DNA from: Pseudonocardia xinjiangensis
Lineage (GTDB): Bacteria; Actinomycetota; Actinomycetes; Mycobacteriales; Pseudonocardiaceae
NCBI RefSeq assembly: GCF_012911925.1
Contig: NZ_JAAXKY010000011.1
Location: 1-64,000 of the forward strand
Length of the DNA stretch: 64,000 nt
Direction: 5' to 3'
Within the stretch, counting starts at the first letter, position 1. The number at the start of each line of letters is the position of its first letter. The position numbers were made by a program, and so were the translations under genes. Below are positions 42,378-50,835 of the stretch, piece after piece. The notes below the pieces were generated by a model. That model was not told where the DNA came from. It made no database searches and saw nothing but the letters and a program-made list of their open reading frames with translations.

Positions 42378-43967
42378 GTGCGCAGAATCGTGACGGTCAT
42401 GGCGGCTGCCGGCCTCGTGCTGGTCGGCGCGGTCATTGCGCCCACTGCGCATCCCGGTCTCGCGGGCACGGCCATAGCGGTTCCTGCGGCGGAGGTCGCG
42501 CCCGTCGCCGATCCCGAGCCCGACTACACGCCTCCGCCCGTGGCGTGGGGTCCCTGCTCCGCGGCGCAGCTGCAGGCCGTCTCGGCGCAGTGCGGGTTCG
42601 TCGAGGTGCCGCTCGACTACTCGGCACCCCAGCAGGCGAAGATCAAGCTCGCGGTGTCGATGGTGAAGCACACCACCCCGCAGGCCCAGTACCAGGGCGT
42701 CATGCTGGTCAACCCCGGCGGGCCGGGCGGCTCCGGGTTCGGGCTCTCCCTCCTCGGCTCCGCGGTGCCGGACAACGTCGGCGCGAGCTACGACTGGGTC
42801 GGGTTCGATCCGCGCGGTGTGGGGTCGAGCCAGCCGGCACTCAGCTGCGTCCCCGACTACGCCGGCTACAACCGCCCGGACTACGACCCGGACACCCCCG
42901 GCAGCGAGGCCGCGTGGCTGAAACGGGCCGAGTCCTACGCGAAGGCGTGTGGCGCGAAGAACGGCGATCTCCTCAACCACATCACCACCGTCGACTCCGC
43001 CGACGACATGGAGAGCATCCGGAAGGCGCTCGGCGCCGACCAGATCAACTACTACGGCTTCTCCTACGGCACCTATCTCGGCCAGGTGTACGCCACGCTG
43101 TTCCCGGACCGGGTGCGGCGGATGGTGCTCGACAGCGTGGTCGACGAGCGGAACGTCTGGTACCAGGCCAACCTCCAGCAGGACGTCGCGTTCGAGCGCA
43201 ACATCCAGATCTTCTTCGACTGGATCGCCAAGAACGACGGCGTCTACCGGCTGGGCAACAGCGGCGAGGACGTCGAGAAGCTCTTCTACAGCCAGAAGGA
43301 GAAGCTGCGCCAGAAGCCGGCCGGCGGGCTGATCGGCCCGTCCGAGCTGACCGACCTCTTCCTCGGCGCCGGCTACGACGTCCGCAACTGGGAGAACGTC
43401 GCGAGTGCCTTCTCCCAGTGGGTCAACGGCGGTGACGCCGCGGGGCTCAAGACCGTCTACAGCGGGTCGGCGTCGACGACCGACGACAACAACTACGCCG
43501 TCTACCTCGCCGTGCAGTGCACCGACACGCAGTGGCCCACCGACTGGAACCAGTGGCGCGAGGACAACGCGAAGGTCGCCGTGCAGGCGCCCTTCGAGAC
43601 CTGGGCCAACGCCTGGTACAACGCGCCGTGCGCCTTCTGGCCCGCGAAGCCGGCCAAGCCGGTACAGGTCGACGGCAGCAAGGTGAAGAGCCTGTTGCTG
43701 ATCGACGAGACGCTCGACGGTGCCACGCCGTTCGAGGGCAGCCTCCAGGCCCGCCGGCTGTTCCCGAACTCCGCGCTGGTCGAGGGGGTGGGGGGCACCA
43801 CGCACGCGGCGTCGCTCTCGGGTGACCAGTGCGTGGACGGCCACGTCGCGGACTACCTCGGCAAGGGAACGCTGCCCAAGCGGGTGCCGGGAGACGGTTC
43901 CGACGCGCAGTGCGACCCGCTCCCGCAGCCGACCCCCACGGCGCTGGTGGCGGCGGGCCCGGCCTAG
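42378..43967 (+). CDS. Secreted tripeptidyl-aminopeptidase-like alpha/beta hydrolase
   Basis: This 529-residue exported serine peptidase/hydrolase of the S33 TAP group has a signal peptide in residues 1-30 and then VNPGGPGGSGF for the oxyanion hole. Nucleophile Ser is near residue 229 in YYGFSYGTYLGQVYA. Catalytic Asp is in LIDETLDGATP and His in GGTTHAASL within the TAP C-terminal domain. Cysteines in CSAAQ, CGF, SCV and QCD may form disulfides outside the cell. It likely removes short N-terminal peptides or hydrolyses esters. Ends 20 bases from an IS remnant. Confidence 0.9.
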   Translation: MRRIVTVMAAAGLVLVGAVIAPTAHPGLAGTAIAVPAAEVAPVADPEPDYTPPPVAWGPCSAAQLQAVSAQCGFVEVPLDYSAPQQAKIKLAVSMVKHTTPQAQYQGVMLVNPGGPGGSGFGLSLLGSAVPDNVGASYDWVGFDPRGVGSSQPALSCVPDYAGYNRPDYDPDTPGSEAAWLKRAESYAKACGAKNGDLLNHITTVDSADDMESIRKALGADQINYYGFSYGTYLGQVYATLFPDRVRRMVLDSVVDERNVWYQANLQQDVAFERNIQIFFDWIAKNDGVYRLGNSGEDVEKLFYSQKEKLRQKPAGGLIGPSELTDLFLGAGYDVRNWENVASAFSQWVNGGDAAGLKTVYSGSASTTDDNNYAVYLAVQCTDTQWPTDWNQWREDNAKVAVQAPFETWANAWYNAPCAFWPAKPAKPVQVDGSKVKSLLLIDETLDGATPFEGSLQARRLFPNSALVEGVGGTTHAASLSGDQCVDGHVADYLGKGTLPKRVPGDGSDAQCDPLPQPTPTALVAAGPA

Positions 43968-43986
43968 GGCCTGTCTGAAGTCGTGA

Positions 43987-44350
43987 TCATTGGAGGCTGC
44001 GCATCCAGATCACTGCTCCTCGCAAATGGAGGCCGGCGAGGTAGCTCTTGGGTGTTTTGATCCTCACAGTCGTAGCGGGTCGCGATGCCGCGCCGCGGCT
44101 TTCAGCTTGTTGATTAGGCGCTCGACAGTGTTGCGATCTTTGTGGAGCGCGGCGTCGTGGCTGACCGGGCGGCCTCCGGCACTCCCCTTCTCCTTGCGGT
44201 TGGCGACCTGGTCGGCCTTCTCCGGGATCACCGCCTTGATGTTCCGTCTGCGCAGGTAAGCGCGGTTGGCGCGGGAGGAGTACGCCTTGTCGCCGGCGAC
44301 CGCGTCGGGTCGGGTGCGGGGGCGGCCGACCGGGCCTCGGACCTTGACCT
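43987..44350 (-). pseudogene. IS5-type transposase, C-terminal fragment
   Basis: The minus strand encodes GRPRTRPDAVAGDKAYSSR, RRNIKAVIPEKADQ and KDRNTVERLINKLKA, the second half of a DDE transposase with the DE region. A frameshift near 44100 moves the final segment (PKSYLAGLHLRGAVIW) into another frame. The first half is not upstream; instead the complementary strand carries N-terminal sequence. Confidence 0.85.
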
Positions 44351-44490
44351 GGGAACTCACAGACGATGAGTGGGAGTCGATCGAGCCGTTCCTGCCGATA
44401 GGCACGTCCGGCCCGTATCCGGAGCATCTGCGGGAGCAGTTCGAGGGCGTGATCTGGAAGTTCCGCTCGGGTGCCCGGTGGCGGGAGAGC
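44345..44490 (+). pseudogene. IS5-type transposase, N-terminal fragment, inverted
   Basis: The plus strand encodes WELTDDEWESIEPFLPIG and HLREQFEGVIWKFRSGARWRE, the typical N-terminal DUF4096-like domain of IS5/IS427 transposases. It then breaks off. Its orientation is opposite to the C-terminal fragment next to it. Confidence 0.85.
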
Positions 44491-44582
44491 CATCCCCGTC
44501 CTCTGTCAGCTGCCCAGTGTCACTGAATTCTTGGGCGTGTCACCGAGGTCTCAGCGGTGGAACCTCGGCTCGGGTCGCAAGC

Positions 44583-44720
44583 TCAGGTCAGGAGCAGGCC
44601 GACGCCGATCAGCAGGGCGGTACAGGCCAGGGCCGCGACGACCAGGACGGTGCGCTTGCTTCCACCGCGGAGGCGGAGCGCGAGGGCCAGCGGGCCGATC
44701 GGAGGAGTCTTGTTGTCCAT
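44583..44720 (-). CDS. 45-residue single-pass membrane protein
   Basis: A short frame starting at ATG 44720 with GGGAG 6 bases upstream. Residues ~1-22 are polar and basic (KTPPIGPLALALRLRGGSKR) and residues ~23-45 form one hydrophobic helix ending at the C-terminus. It follows the 4-TM gene and ECF sigma gene on the same strand, so it is probably their third partner. It ends next to the IS remnant, so it could be a shortened version of a longer protein. Confidence 0.55.
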   Translation of the reverse strand: MDNKTPPIGPLALALRLRGGSKRTVLVVAALACTALLIGVGLLLT

Positions 44721-44767
44721 GTCTGTCTCCCTGATGATCTGGGTGATCTTTAGATGAAATCGGCTGT

Positions 44768-45265
44768 TCAGGGGGCGTCTTGTCGCAGGGCATCCCGCAG
44801 TCGCAGTAGTTCGCGTCGGCGGCGCCGCGCCCGTGCCAGGGTGAGCATCGCGGCGGCGGTGAAGACGACTCCGCCCGCGGCGGTGGCCACCAGGTCGGTG
44901 GTACTGCCGCGGACTGCAGCCAGCGCCACCCCGGCCAGGGCGGTCACCACGGTCGCCGCCAGTGCGATCCGGGCAGACAGCACCCGGTCCCGGGCGAACA
45001 GCGGCCGACGCCTGCTCAGCACCCAGCCGGCGAAGACGGCCCAGGCCAGCCCGATGGCGATCAGTCCGGCGTAGACGGCCTGGGTACGCGTCGGCAGAGC
45101 ATTCGGCTCGGTGGCCCACAGCACCGCGATCATGGCCGCGCCGCATCCCCCGGCCAGGCCCACTGCCACGTGGCGCAGCCTGGACCGCAGTGACACCTCT
45201 GTGGCCAGCGTGCGCTCCAGTTGCTCGGGCACATCCCGCTGCGCTGCGCGGCTCTGCTCGCTCAT
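44768..45265 (-). CDS. Four-helix membrane protein, putative anti-sigma partner
   Basis: This 165-residue protein has a ~30-residue polar N-terminus and four hydrophobic segments (around 32-50, 64-82, 98-116 and 122-140), then a basic C-terminal tail (ARARRRRRELLRLRDALRQ). Its start overlaps the sigma factor stop (ATGA). No zinc-type anti-sigma motif (HxxxCxxC) is present. Its role as the membrane signal partner of the sigma factor is inferred from coupling only. Confidence 0.75.
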   Translation of the reverse strand: MSEQSRAAQRDVPEQLERTLATEVSLRSRLRHVAVGLAGGCGAAMIAVLWATEPNALPTRTQAVYAGLIAIGLAWAVFAGWVLSRRRPLFARDRVLSARIALAATVVTALAGVALAAVRGSTTDLVATAAGGVVFTAAAMLTLARARRRRRELLRLRDALRQDAP

Positions 45266-45795
45266 GCCTCGTATCCCTTCTCGGCAAGGAGGTTGCGCAG
45301 CATGCGCCGGGCGCGGTGCAGCCTGCTCTTGACCGTGCCGGCCGGTACGCCAAGCACCTCCGCGCAGGAAGCCAGTGGCAGGTCCTCCAGGTGGAGGAGG
45401 ATCAGCACCTTGCGCTCCAAGGGCGGCAGAGCAGCAAGACCTGCCTCGATCTGCATCGTGGTGAGCACGCCGCTGAGCTCGTCGTCGGCGACGACAGTCG
45501 TGGCTTCCTCCATGGCCGTCTCCGGAGCCTTGTACGTTTGCCGCAGATGGTCAGTGACTGTGCGCCGGGCGATGGTGAACAGCCAGGGGGCGAACCGCTC
45601 CGGCTGCCGCAGCCGCGGCAGGCCGCGCACCACAGCGACCCACGCCTCCTGAGCAAGATCGTCCGCGAGGTGCGGAGAGCCGACCATGCCTCGGACATAG
45701 CGCCACAGCACGGGGTGCCACATGGCCACCAGTTCGCGGAACGCCTCCCGCTCCCCAAGCTGGCAGCGCACCACCAGCAACCCGTCGTTGCCCAC
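45262..45795 (-). CDS. ECF-type RNA polymerase sigma factor
   Basis: This ~177-residue sigma factor has region 2 MVGSPHLADDLAQEAWVAVVRGL and WLFTIARRTVTDHLR, and region 4 LPPLERKVLILLHLEDLPLASCAEVLGVPAGTVKSRLHRARRML (read in pieces). GGGAGG lies just upstream of two GTG codons (45798 and 45795); an ATG at 45840 is also in frame. It heads a three-gene set with a 4-TM protein and a small membrane peptide, consistent with envelope-stress control. Confidence 0.9.
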   Translation of the reverse strand: MGNDGLLVVRCQLGEREAFRELVAMWHPVLWRYVRGMVGSPHLADDLAQEAWVAVVRGLPRLRQPERFAPWLFTIARRTVTDHLRQTYKAPETAMEEATTVVADDELSGVLTTMQIEAGLAALPPLERKVLILLHLEDLPLASCAEVLGVPAGTVKSRLHRARRMLRNLLAEKGYEA

Positions 45796-46009
45796 CACAC
45801 CTCCCTGCTCTGCACCATCCGTCACACAGGCAGTCGGCATTCCGGGCGGAAAGGTTCACGGAATCCTGAGCATGCGGTCGAAACGCCGGTCGTAAGAGGA
45901 ATCTCACCCCTTGATCTCGACTTCAGACAGGCCCTGGGTGCGCCCAGGTGTACCCGGCCCCACACGCCGCTCGGCCCGGTCCCGTACCGGGCGGGCGGAC
46001 ACTGGAGTG

Positions 46010-46441
46010 ATGGGACTGATCGACACCGCCGGCATCCACCATCTCCGGCTCACCGTCACCGACCTGGAGCGCTCGCAGGAGTTCTACTCCGATGTGCTCG
46101 GTTTCGAGGTGGTCGCGAAGTCGGACGGCAGCCCGGACGATCCCGCGGTGCTGCGGGATCCGAGCCGGCTCTACGGCGGTGTCGTGTTCCGGGCCCACGG
46201 GATGCTGTTCGGGCTGCGGCCCGTGGCGTCGGGCACCGACCGGTTCGTCGCCGAGCGGGTCGGGCTCGACCACCTGAGCTTCACCGTGCCCTCCCGCGAG
46301 GCGCTGACCGACGCCGCGGACCGGCTGGAGGAGCGCGGTATCCCGCACGGCTCGGTCAAGGACCTCAGCGACTTCGGGATCTCGATCCTGTCGTTCAGCG
46401 ACCCGGACGGCGTCCACCTGGAGCTGACGGCACCCCTGTAG
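46010..46441 (+). CDS. VOC family (glyoxalase/dioxygenase-like) protein
   Basis: This 143-residue single VOC pair has GIHHLRLTVTDLERSQEFYSDVLGFE at the N-terminus and LDHLSFTVPS then DPDGVHLELTAP at the C-terminus. Metal-ligand candidates are the His in HHLRLTV, the His in GLDHLSF and the Glu in HLELTA, the usual layout. Could be a glyoxalase, fosfomycin-resistance or extradiol-type enzyme. A repeat hairpin follows the stop by 9 bases. Confidence 0.85.
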   Translation: MGLIDTAGIHHLRLTVTDLERSQEFYSDVLGFEVVAKSDGSPDDPAVLRDPSRLYGGVVFRAHGMLFGLRPVASGTDRFVAERVGLDHLSFTVPSREALTDAADRLEERGIPHGSVKDLSDFGISILSFSDPDGVHLELTAPL

Positions 46442-46449
46442 CCCCCGGA

Positions 46450-46504
46450 TTGCAGCAAAGCCACTTTCACGCAACCAGATGGCATGAAAGTGGCTTTGCT
46501 GCAA
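46450..46504. repeat. Hairpin repeat family, copy 3
   Basis: TTGCAGCAAAGCCACTTTCA (46450-46469) pairs perfectly over 20 bp with 46485-46504, around a 15-base loop. It lies between the convergent VOC and boxB genes, so it can act as a terminator for both. Confidence 0.93.
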
Positions 46505-46525
46505 CGAGGGCTGCAACGAGGTGGG

Positions 46526-47938
46526 TCAGGGGAAGTGCACGTACTCGTACTCGAAGGGCTTGTCGTTGATCCCGTGGGACGGCGGGGCGATCCAGCCGGC
46601 GATCCTGCCGGGCTCGTAGACCGGCCGCATCAGGGACCGGACGTGGGTCTTGTCGGCCTCGGTGGGCAGCCACCGGTCGCGGTTGGCCTCCCAGACGTCG
46701 GGGCCGACGAGGTCGCCCTTGGGTGTGATGTGGTGGTCGGAGAACAGGCCGACGTCCCGGTTGAAGCCGACGTGCGGGAGGTACAGGCGCGCGTCGATGC
46801 CGCCCTGCTCGAGCACCCGGTTCCAGCGCTTGAGCCCGCTCTGGCAGTCGGAGACGTACTCCGTGCGCAGGTCGTTGTTCAGTGCCAGCAGTGCCGGGAC
46901 CTCGTCGGTGGTGAGCTCGCCGTCGCGCACGAGCTCGATCCGCGCCGCGTCCTCGGTGAGGACGTGGTCGTCCTTGCGCCGCTCCTCCTGCCAGCGCCCC
47001 TTGAGGCCCGCGGTGAAGTAGTTGGCGGCGTTGGTGGACTGCTCGGAGCCGAAGAGGTCCAGCGACACCGAGTAGTGGAAGTTGATGTACTTCTGGATCA
47101 CGTCGAGCGGGATGCCGCCGTGCGGGGCGATGTCCTCGGTGTCGTGCTCGCGCATCAGTTCGGCGCTGCGGGCCACCACGCGGTCGACACCCGTGGTGCC
47201 GACGAACATGTGGTGCGCCTCCTCCTTGAGCATGAACTCGCAGGTGCGGCTCAGCGGGTCGAAGGCCGACTCCTTGAGCGTGCCGAGCTGGTACTTCCCG
47301 TCGCGGTCGGTGAAGTAGGTGAACATGAAGAACGACAGCCAGTCCGGGGTCTCCTCGTTGAACGCCCCGAGGATCCGCGGGCTGTCGAGGTCGCCGGAGT
47401 TGCGCTGCAGCAGCGCCTCGGCCTCCTCGCGCCCGTTGCGCCCGAAGTAGGCGTGCAGCAGGTAGACCATCGCCCAGAGGTGGCGGCCCTCCTCCACGTT
47501 GACCTGGAAGAGGTTGCGCAGGTCGTACAGCGACGGCGCGGTCTCGCCGAGCCTGCGCTGCTGCTCGACCGACGCGGGCTCGGTGTCGCCCTGGATGACG
47601 ATGAGGCGCTGCAGGTCGGCGCGGTACTCGCCGGGGACCTGCTGCCAGACCGGCTGGCCCTTCTGCTCCCCGAACGCGATGCGCCGGTCGGCGTTGCGCT
47701 CGGCGAGGAACACGCCCCAGCGGTACTCCTCCATCGCGACGTGGTCGAAGTGCGCCCACCCCTCCCGGCCGACGGCGACCGCCGTGCGCAGGTAGACGTC
47801 CTCGGTCGGGACGGCCGGCCCCATCGTCTTCCACCAGGTGAGGAAGTTGGGCTGCCAGCTCTCCAGCGCGCGCTGGAGCTTGCGGTCACCGGCCAGATCG
47901 ACGTTGTTCGGGATCTTCTCGGAGTAGTCGATTGACAT
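46526..47938 (-). CDS. boxB: Benzoyl-CoA 2,3-epoxidase subunit B
   Basis: BoxB is the di-iron oxygenase that epoxidises benzoyl-CoA in the aerobic hybrid (box) pathway; BoxA supplies electrons from NADPH. The 470-residue protein has the ferritin-like iron motifs NVEEGRHLWAMVYLL and FMLKEEAHHMFVG, with NFLTWWKTMGP near the N-terminus and DVYLRTAVAVGREGWAHFDHV (read in pieces), all typical of BoxB. Start ATG 47938. It lies 14 bases after boxC in the same operon. No boxA gene is in the window. Confidence 0.95.
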   Translation of the reverse strand: MSIDYSEKIPNNVDLAGDRKLQRALESWQPNFLTWWKTMGPAVPTEDVYLRTAVAVGREGWAHFDHVAMEEYRWGVFLAERNADRRIAFGEQKGQPVWQQVPGEYRADLQRLIVIQGDTEPASVEQQRRLGETAPSLYDLRNLFQVNVEEGRHLWAMVYLLHAYFGRNGREEAEALLQRNSGDLDSPRILGAFNEETPDWLSFFMFTYFTDRDGKYQLGTLKESAFDPLSRTCEFMLKEEAHHMFVGTTGVDRVVARSAELMREHDTEDIAPHGGIPLDVIQKYINFHYSVSLDLFGSEQSTNAANYFTAGLKGRWQEERRKDDHVLTEDAARIELVRDGELTTDEVPALLALNNDLRTEYVSDCQSGLKRWNRVLEQGGIDARLYLPHVGFNRDVGLFSDHHITPKGDLVGPDVWEANRDRWLPTEADKTHVRSLMRPVYEPGRIAGWIAPPSHGINDKPFEYEYVHFP

Positions 47939-47952
47939 GATTCGCTCTGCTC

Positions 47953-49650
47953 TCAGACTCGCTTGCGGTCGAAGTCGGCCTTGCGTCCCGTGCCGTACCT
48001 GCGCAGCGCGCCGTCGGGGCCCGATGCGTTGGGTCGAACGAAGATCCAGTTCTGCCATGCGGTGAGCCGCGAGAAGATACGCGACTCCATGGTCTCCGGT
48101 CCGACGAACCGGTGGTTGGCCTCCATGCCGGTCAGCGCGTCGGGGGAGAGGGAGGCGCGCTCCTCCAGCATGATCCGGATCTCGTCCTCCCAGTCGATGT
48201 CGTCGGGGGCGTCGGTGACCAGGCCCAGCTCCATCGCCTCCGCGGCCTCGATCCGGCGTCCGGTCTCCTGGTGGAGCTTGGCGACGTGGTCGTCATCGCC
48301 GTAGAACCGCGACCCGAGCCGGGAGAGCCCGTTGCTCATCGGGAACGCGCCGAAGTTGGAGTCCGACAGGACGATCTGCGCGGGCTCACCCTCCTGGGCG
48401 TCCTCCTCGAGCAGCCCCTCCAGCATGTACTGCCGGTCGCACGCCAGCGCCAGCTCCAGCAGCGCGCCCGCGAAGCACGACCCCGGCTCGATCAGCGCGA
48501 TCAGCGAGCGCGAGGTGACGTCGAGGCGCTTGAGCACGCGCTTGAAGTAGTGGCGGATCTCGTTGACCAGCCAGTCGCCGCGCGAATGCTCGACGATGAC
48601 CCGCTCGAACGCCAGCGCGTCCTCGACCTCGCCCTTCGTGCGGATGACCCAGGTGCCCAGCTCCAGCTCGTTGGCCCGCAGGCGCAGGACGAGGTCGTCG
48701 AGCTCCCTGGTCATGGCCAGCGGCCAGAAGTCGGCGCCGAGCGCGTGCACGCGCTCGACCGTGTCGGGCAGGTCGCCCTCGGGGCCGTGGACGGTGATCT
48801 CGACGACGCCCAGCGGGCGGTCGAAACGGGCCTCGACGTGCCGGTAGCGGATGCCCTGCTCGGTCTCCTCCCGCTGCAGCGGGGGGAGGGGGATGCCCTG
48901 CGCACCGGCGGGCCGGGTGGAGCGCGCCGCCGCGGCGGCGGCCCGCTCGCGCACGGTCTCGTCCCACACCCGCTTCGGGATCACCTCGTCGACGAGCTTC
49001 CACTCGACCGCCTGCTTGCCGCGGACCCCTTCGGACCTCGTGGCGAACACGTCGGCGCGGTCCTTGCGCACCCGGCGCTTGTCGACGACGCGGGTGAGTC
49101 CGCCGGTGCCGGGGAGCACCCCCAGCAGCGGCACCTCGGGCAGCGACACCGCGGAGGAGTTGTCGTCGATCAGCAGGATCTCCTCGCAGGCGAGCGCGAG
49201 CTCGTACCCGCCGCCCGCCGCGGTGCCGTTGACGGCCGCGAGGTAGGTCTGGCCGGAGTGCTCCGTGGCGTCCTCGATGCCGTTGCGGGTCTCGTTGGTG
49301 AACTTGCAGAAGTTCACCTTCCACGGGTGCGAGCTCTGCGCGAGCATCCGGATGTTGGCGCCTGCGCAGAAGTTGCGGTCCTTCGCGCTGGTGACCACCA
49401 CGGCACGCACCTCGGGGTGCTCGAAGCGCAGCCGCTGCGTGGCGTCGTAGAGCTCGATGTCGACGCCCAGGTCGTAGCTGTTCATCTTGAGCTCGTAGCC
49501 CGGGACGATGCCGCCGGACTCGTCGACGTCGAGGCGCAGGTAGGCGACCTCACCGTCGAGCTCGAGCGTCCAGTGCCGGTAGGACGACGGGTCGGTGTCG
49601 AACGAGACCGCCGGGATCGCGGCCTGGTCGGGATCTGCGGTGGTCGTCAT
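47953..49650 (-). CDS. boxC: Benzoyl-CoA-dihydrodiol lyase
   Basis: BoxC opens the ring of 2,3-epoxybenzoyl-CoA hydrolytically to 3,4-dehydroadipyl-CoA semialdehyde and formate. The 565-residue protein is a double-length crotonase: the first module has DRNFCAGANIRMLAQSSHPWK and GTAAGGGYELALACE, the second SLIALIEPGSCFAGALLELALACD. Formate released here could feed the FdsGBAD enzyme in this window. It is first in the operon before boxB. Upstream is a 160-bp gap shared with the divergent LacI gene. Confidence 0.95.
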   Translation of the reverse strand: MTTTADPDQAAIPAVSFDTDPSSYRHWTLELDGEVAYLRLDVDESGGIVPGYELKMNSYDLGVDIELYDATQRLRFEHPEVRAVVVTSAKDRNFCAGANIRMLAQSSHPWKVNFCKFTNETRNGIEDATEHSGQTYLAAVNGTAAGGGYELALACEEILLIDDNSSAVSLPEVPLLGVLPGTGGLTRVVDKRRVRKDRADVFATRSEGVRGKQAVEWKLVDEVIPKRVWDETVRERAAAAAARSTRPAGAQGIPLPPLQREETEQGIRYRHVEARFDRPLGVVEITVHGPEGDLPDTVERVHALGADFWPLAMTRELDDLVLRLRANELELGTWVIRTKGEVEDALAFERVIVEHSRGDWLVNEIRHYFKRVLKRLDVTSRSLIALIEPGSCFAGALLELALACDRQYMLEGLLEEDAQEGEPAQIVLSDSNFGAFPMSNGLSRLGSRFYGDDDHVAKLHQETGRRIEAAEAMELGLVTDAPDDIDWEDEIRIMLEERASLSPDALTGMEANHRFVGPETMESRIFSRLTAWQNWIFVRPNASGPDGALRRYGTGRKADFDRKRV

Positions 49651-49675
49651 CGGCTCCTCCGGAGGTCGTCGATAC

Positions 49676-49712
49676 TCTACAACATCAAGTCGAAGCGCGC
49701 CATAGCTGTAGA
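49676..49712. promoter_or_regulatory. Candidate box operator/promoter dyads
   Basis: TCTACA (49676-49681) and TGTAGA (49707-49712) form an inverted repeat. TCGAAG (49690-49695) and CTTCGA (49714-49719) form a second, interleaved one. Both lie 26-69 bases upstream of boxC in the AT-richest part of the gap. A BoxR-type regulator is not encoded nearby. Confidence 0.35.
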
Positions 49713-49735
49713 ACTTCGAAGAGGGTTACCCGGCA

Positions 49736-49745
49736 CAAGCGCTTG
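49736..49745. promoter_or_regulatory. LacI-family operator
   Basis: CAAGCGCTTG is a perfect palindrome with the central CG typical of LacI/GalR operators, extended on the right by CACTAACGTG. It is 66 bases upstream of the LacI gene, so it is probably the autoregulatory site. The same regulator may control the sugar genes further on. Confidence 0.65.
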
Positions 49746-49811
49746 CACTAACGTGCAGTGACGGGCGGGACGCTCTCCCGCCCATCGCAATGACGCGAGC
49801 AGGGCGGGGGC

Positions 49812-50804
49812 ATGGCGACCATCCACGACGTGGCCAGCGCCTGCGGCGTCTCCATCTCCACGGTGTCGCGCGCGATCTCCCGGCCGGACCTCGTCAACCC
49901 CGCCACCCGGGAGCGGGTGCTCGCCGCGGTCGCCGAGCTGGGCTACCAGCCGAGCACCGCCGCCCGGTCACTGATGTCGGGCCGGTCCATGACGCTCGCG
50001 CTGCTCGTCCCCGACATCACCAACCCGTTCTTCTTCGACCTGGTCCGCGGCACCCAGGCCCAGGCGGCCGCCGCCGGCTACAGCCAGATCCTGATCGACA
50101 CCGACGAGTCGGTGGAGCTGGAGCGCCAGCACATCGCGACCGCGGCGAGGGGCGCCGACGGGCTGGTACTGGGTGCGTCGCGGCTGAGCGACGACGCGCT
50201 GCGCGAGGCGGCCAGGTCGGTGCCCCTCACCGCCGTCAACCGCAGCACGCCCGGCGTCGCCTCGGTGGTCATCGACACCCCGTCGGGCATGGTCCAGGCC
50301 CTGCACCACCTGGCCTCGCTCGGCCATCGCGACGTCGCCTACCTGTCCGGCCCGCGCTCCTCGTGGTCCAACGGGCGGCGCTGGCGCGCCGTGCAGATGG
50401 CGGCGCGCCGGGCCGGGCTGTCGGTGCGGCGCCTCGGCCCGTTCCCGCCCACGCGCGCCGCCGGTGCGGCCGCGGCCGACGCCGCCGTGCACGCCGGGGT
50501 GACGGCCGTGCTGGCCTTCAACGACCTCATCGCGCTCGGTGTGCTGCAGCGGCTGTTCGCCCGCGGGCTCGCGGTGCCGGACGACATGAGCGTGGTGGGG
50601 TGCGACGACACCTTCGGCGCCGACTTCTGCCACCCCCCGCTGACCACCGTCACCGCGTCCATCGAGCAGGTCGGACGGCTGGCCACGGACATGCTGCTGG
50701 AGCAGCTGCGGCCGGTGCCACCCCCGCCGCGCGTGCACACCGTGCCTGCCGTGCTGACGATCCGCGGCTCCACCGGACCTGCTCCCGCCCGGCCCCAGCA
50801 GTGA
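49812..50804 (+). CDS. LacI family transcriptional regulator
   Basis: This 330-residue regulator has a LacI helix-turn-helix (ATIHDVASACGVSISTVSRAIS, read in pieces) at residues 2-23, the hinge helix STAARSLMSGRS, and a periplasmic-binding-like sugar domain (LLVPDITNPFFFDLVRG, AFNDLIALGVLQRL, VVGCDDTFGADFCHPPLTTV). It heads a sugar or cyclitol catabolic and uptake locus and likely represses it in the absence of the inducer. Confidence 0.93.
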   Translation: MATIHDVASACGVSISTVSRAISRPDLVNPATRERVLAAVAELGYQPSTAARSLMSGRSMTLALLVPDITNPFFFDLVRGTQAQAAAAGYSQILIDTDESVELERQHIATAARGADGLVLGASRLSDDALREAARSVPLTAVNRSTPGVASVVIDTPSGMVQALHHLASLGHRDVAYLSGPRSSWSNGRRWRAVQMAARRAGLSVRRLGPFPPTRAAGAAAADAAVHAGVTAVLAFNDLIALGVLQRLFARGLAVPDDMSVVGCDDTFGADFCHPPLTTVTASIEQVGRLATDMLLEQLRPVPPPPRVHTVPAVLTIRGSTGPAPARPQQ

Positions 50805-50835
50805 CACCCCAGATGAGCGACACCAGGGAGGAACC

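Larger units (their letters stand above)
43968..44490. mobile_element. Degraded, internally inverted IS5-type element
   Basis: Two pieces of one IS5/IS427-like transposase lie head to head: C-terminal coding on the minus strand (43987-44350) and N-terminal coding on the plus strand (~44345-44490). The middle is missing. The left edge GGCCTGTCTGAAG at ~43969 resembles the ends of such elements; I cannot identify a right end. The element is inactive. Confidence 0.8.
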
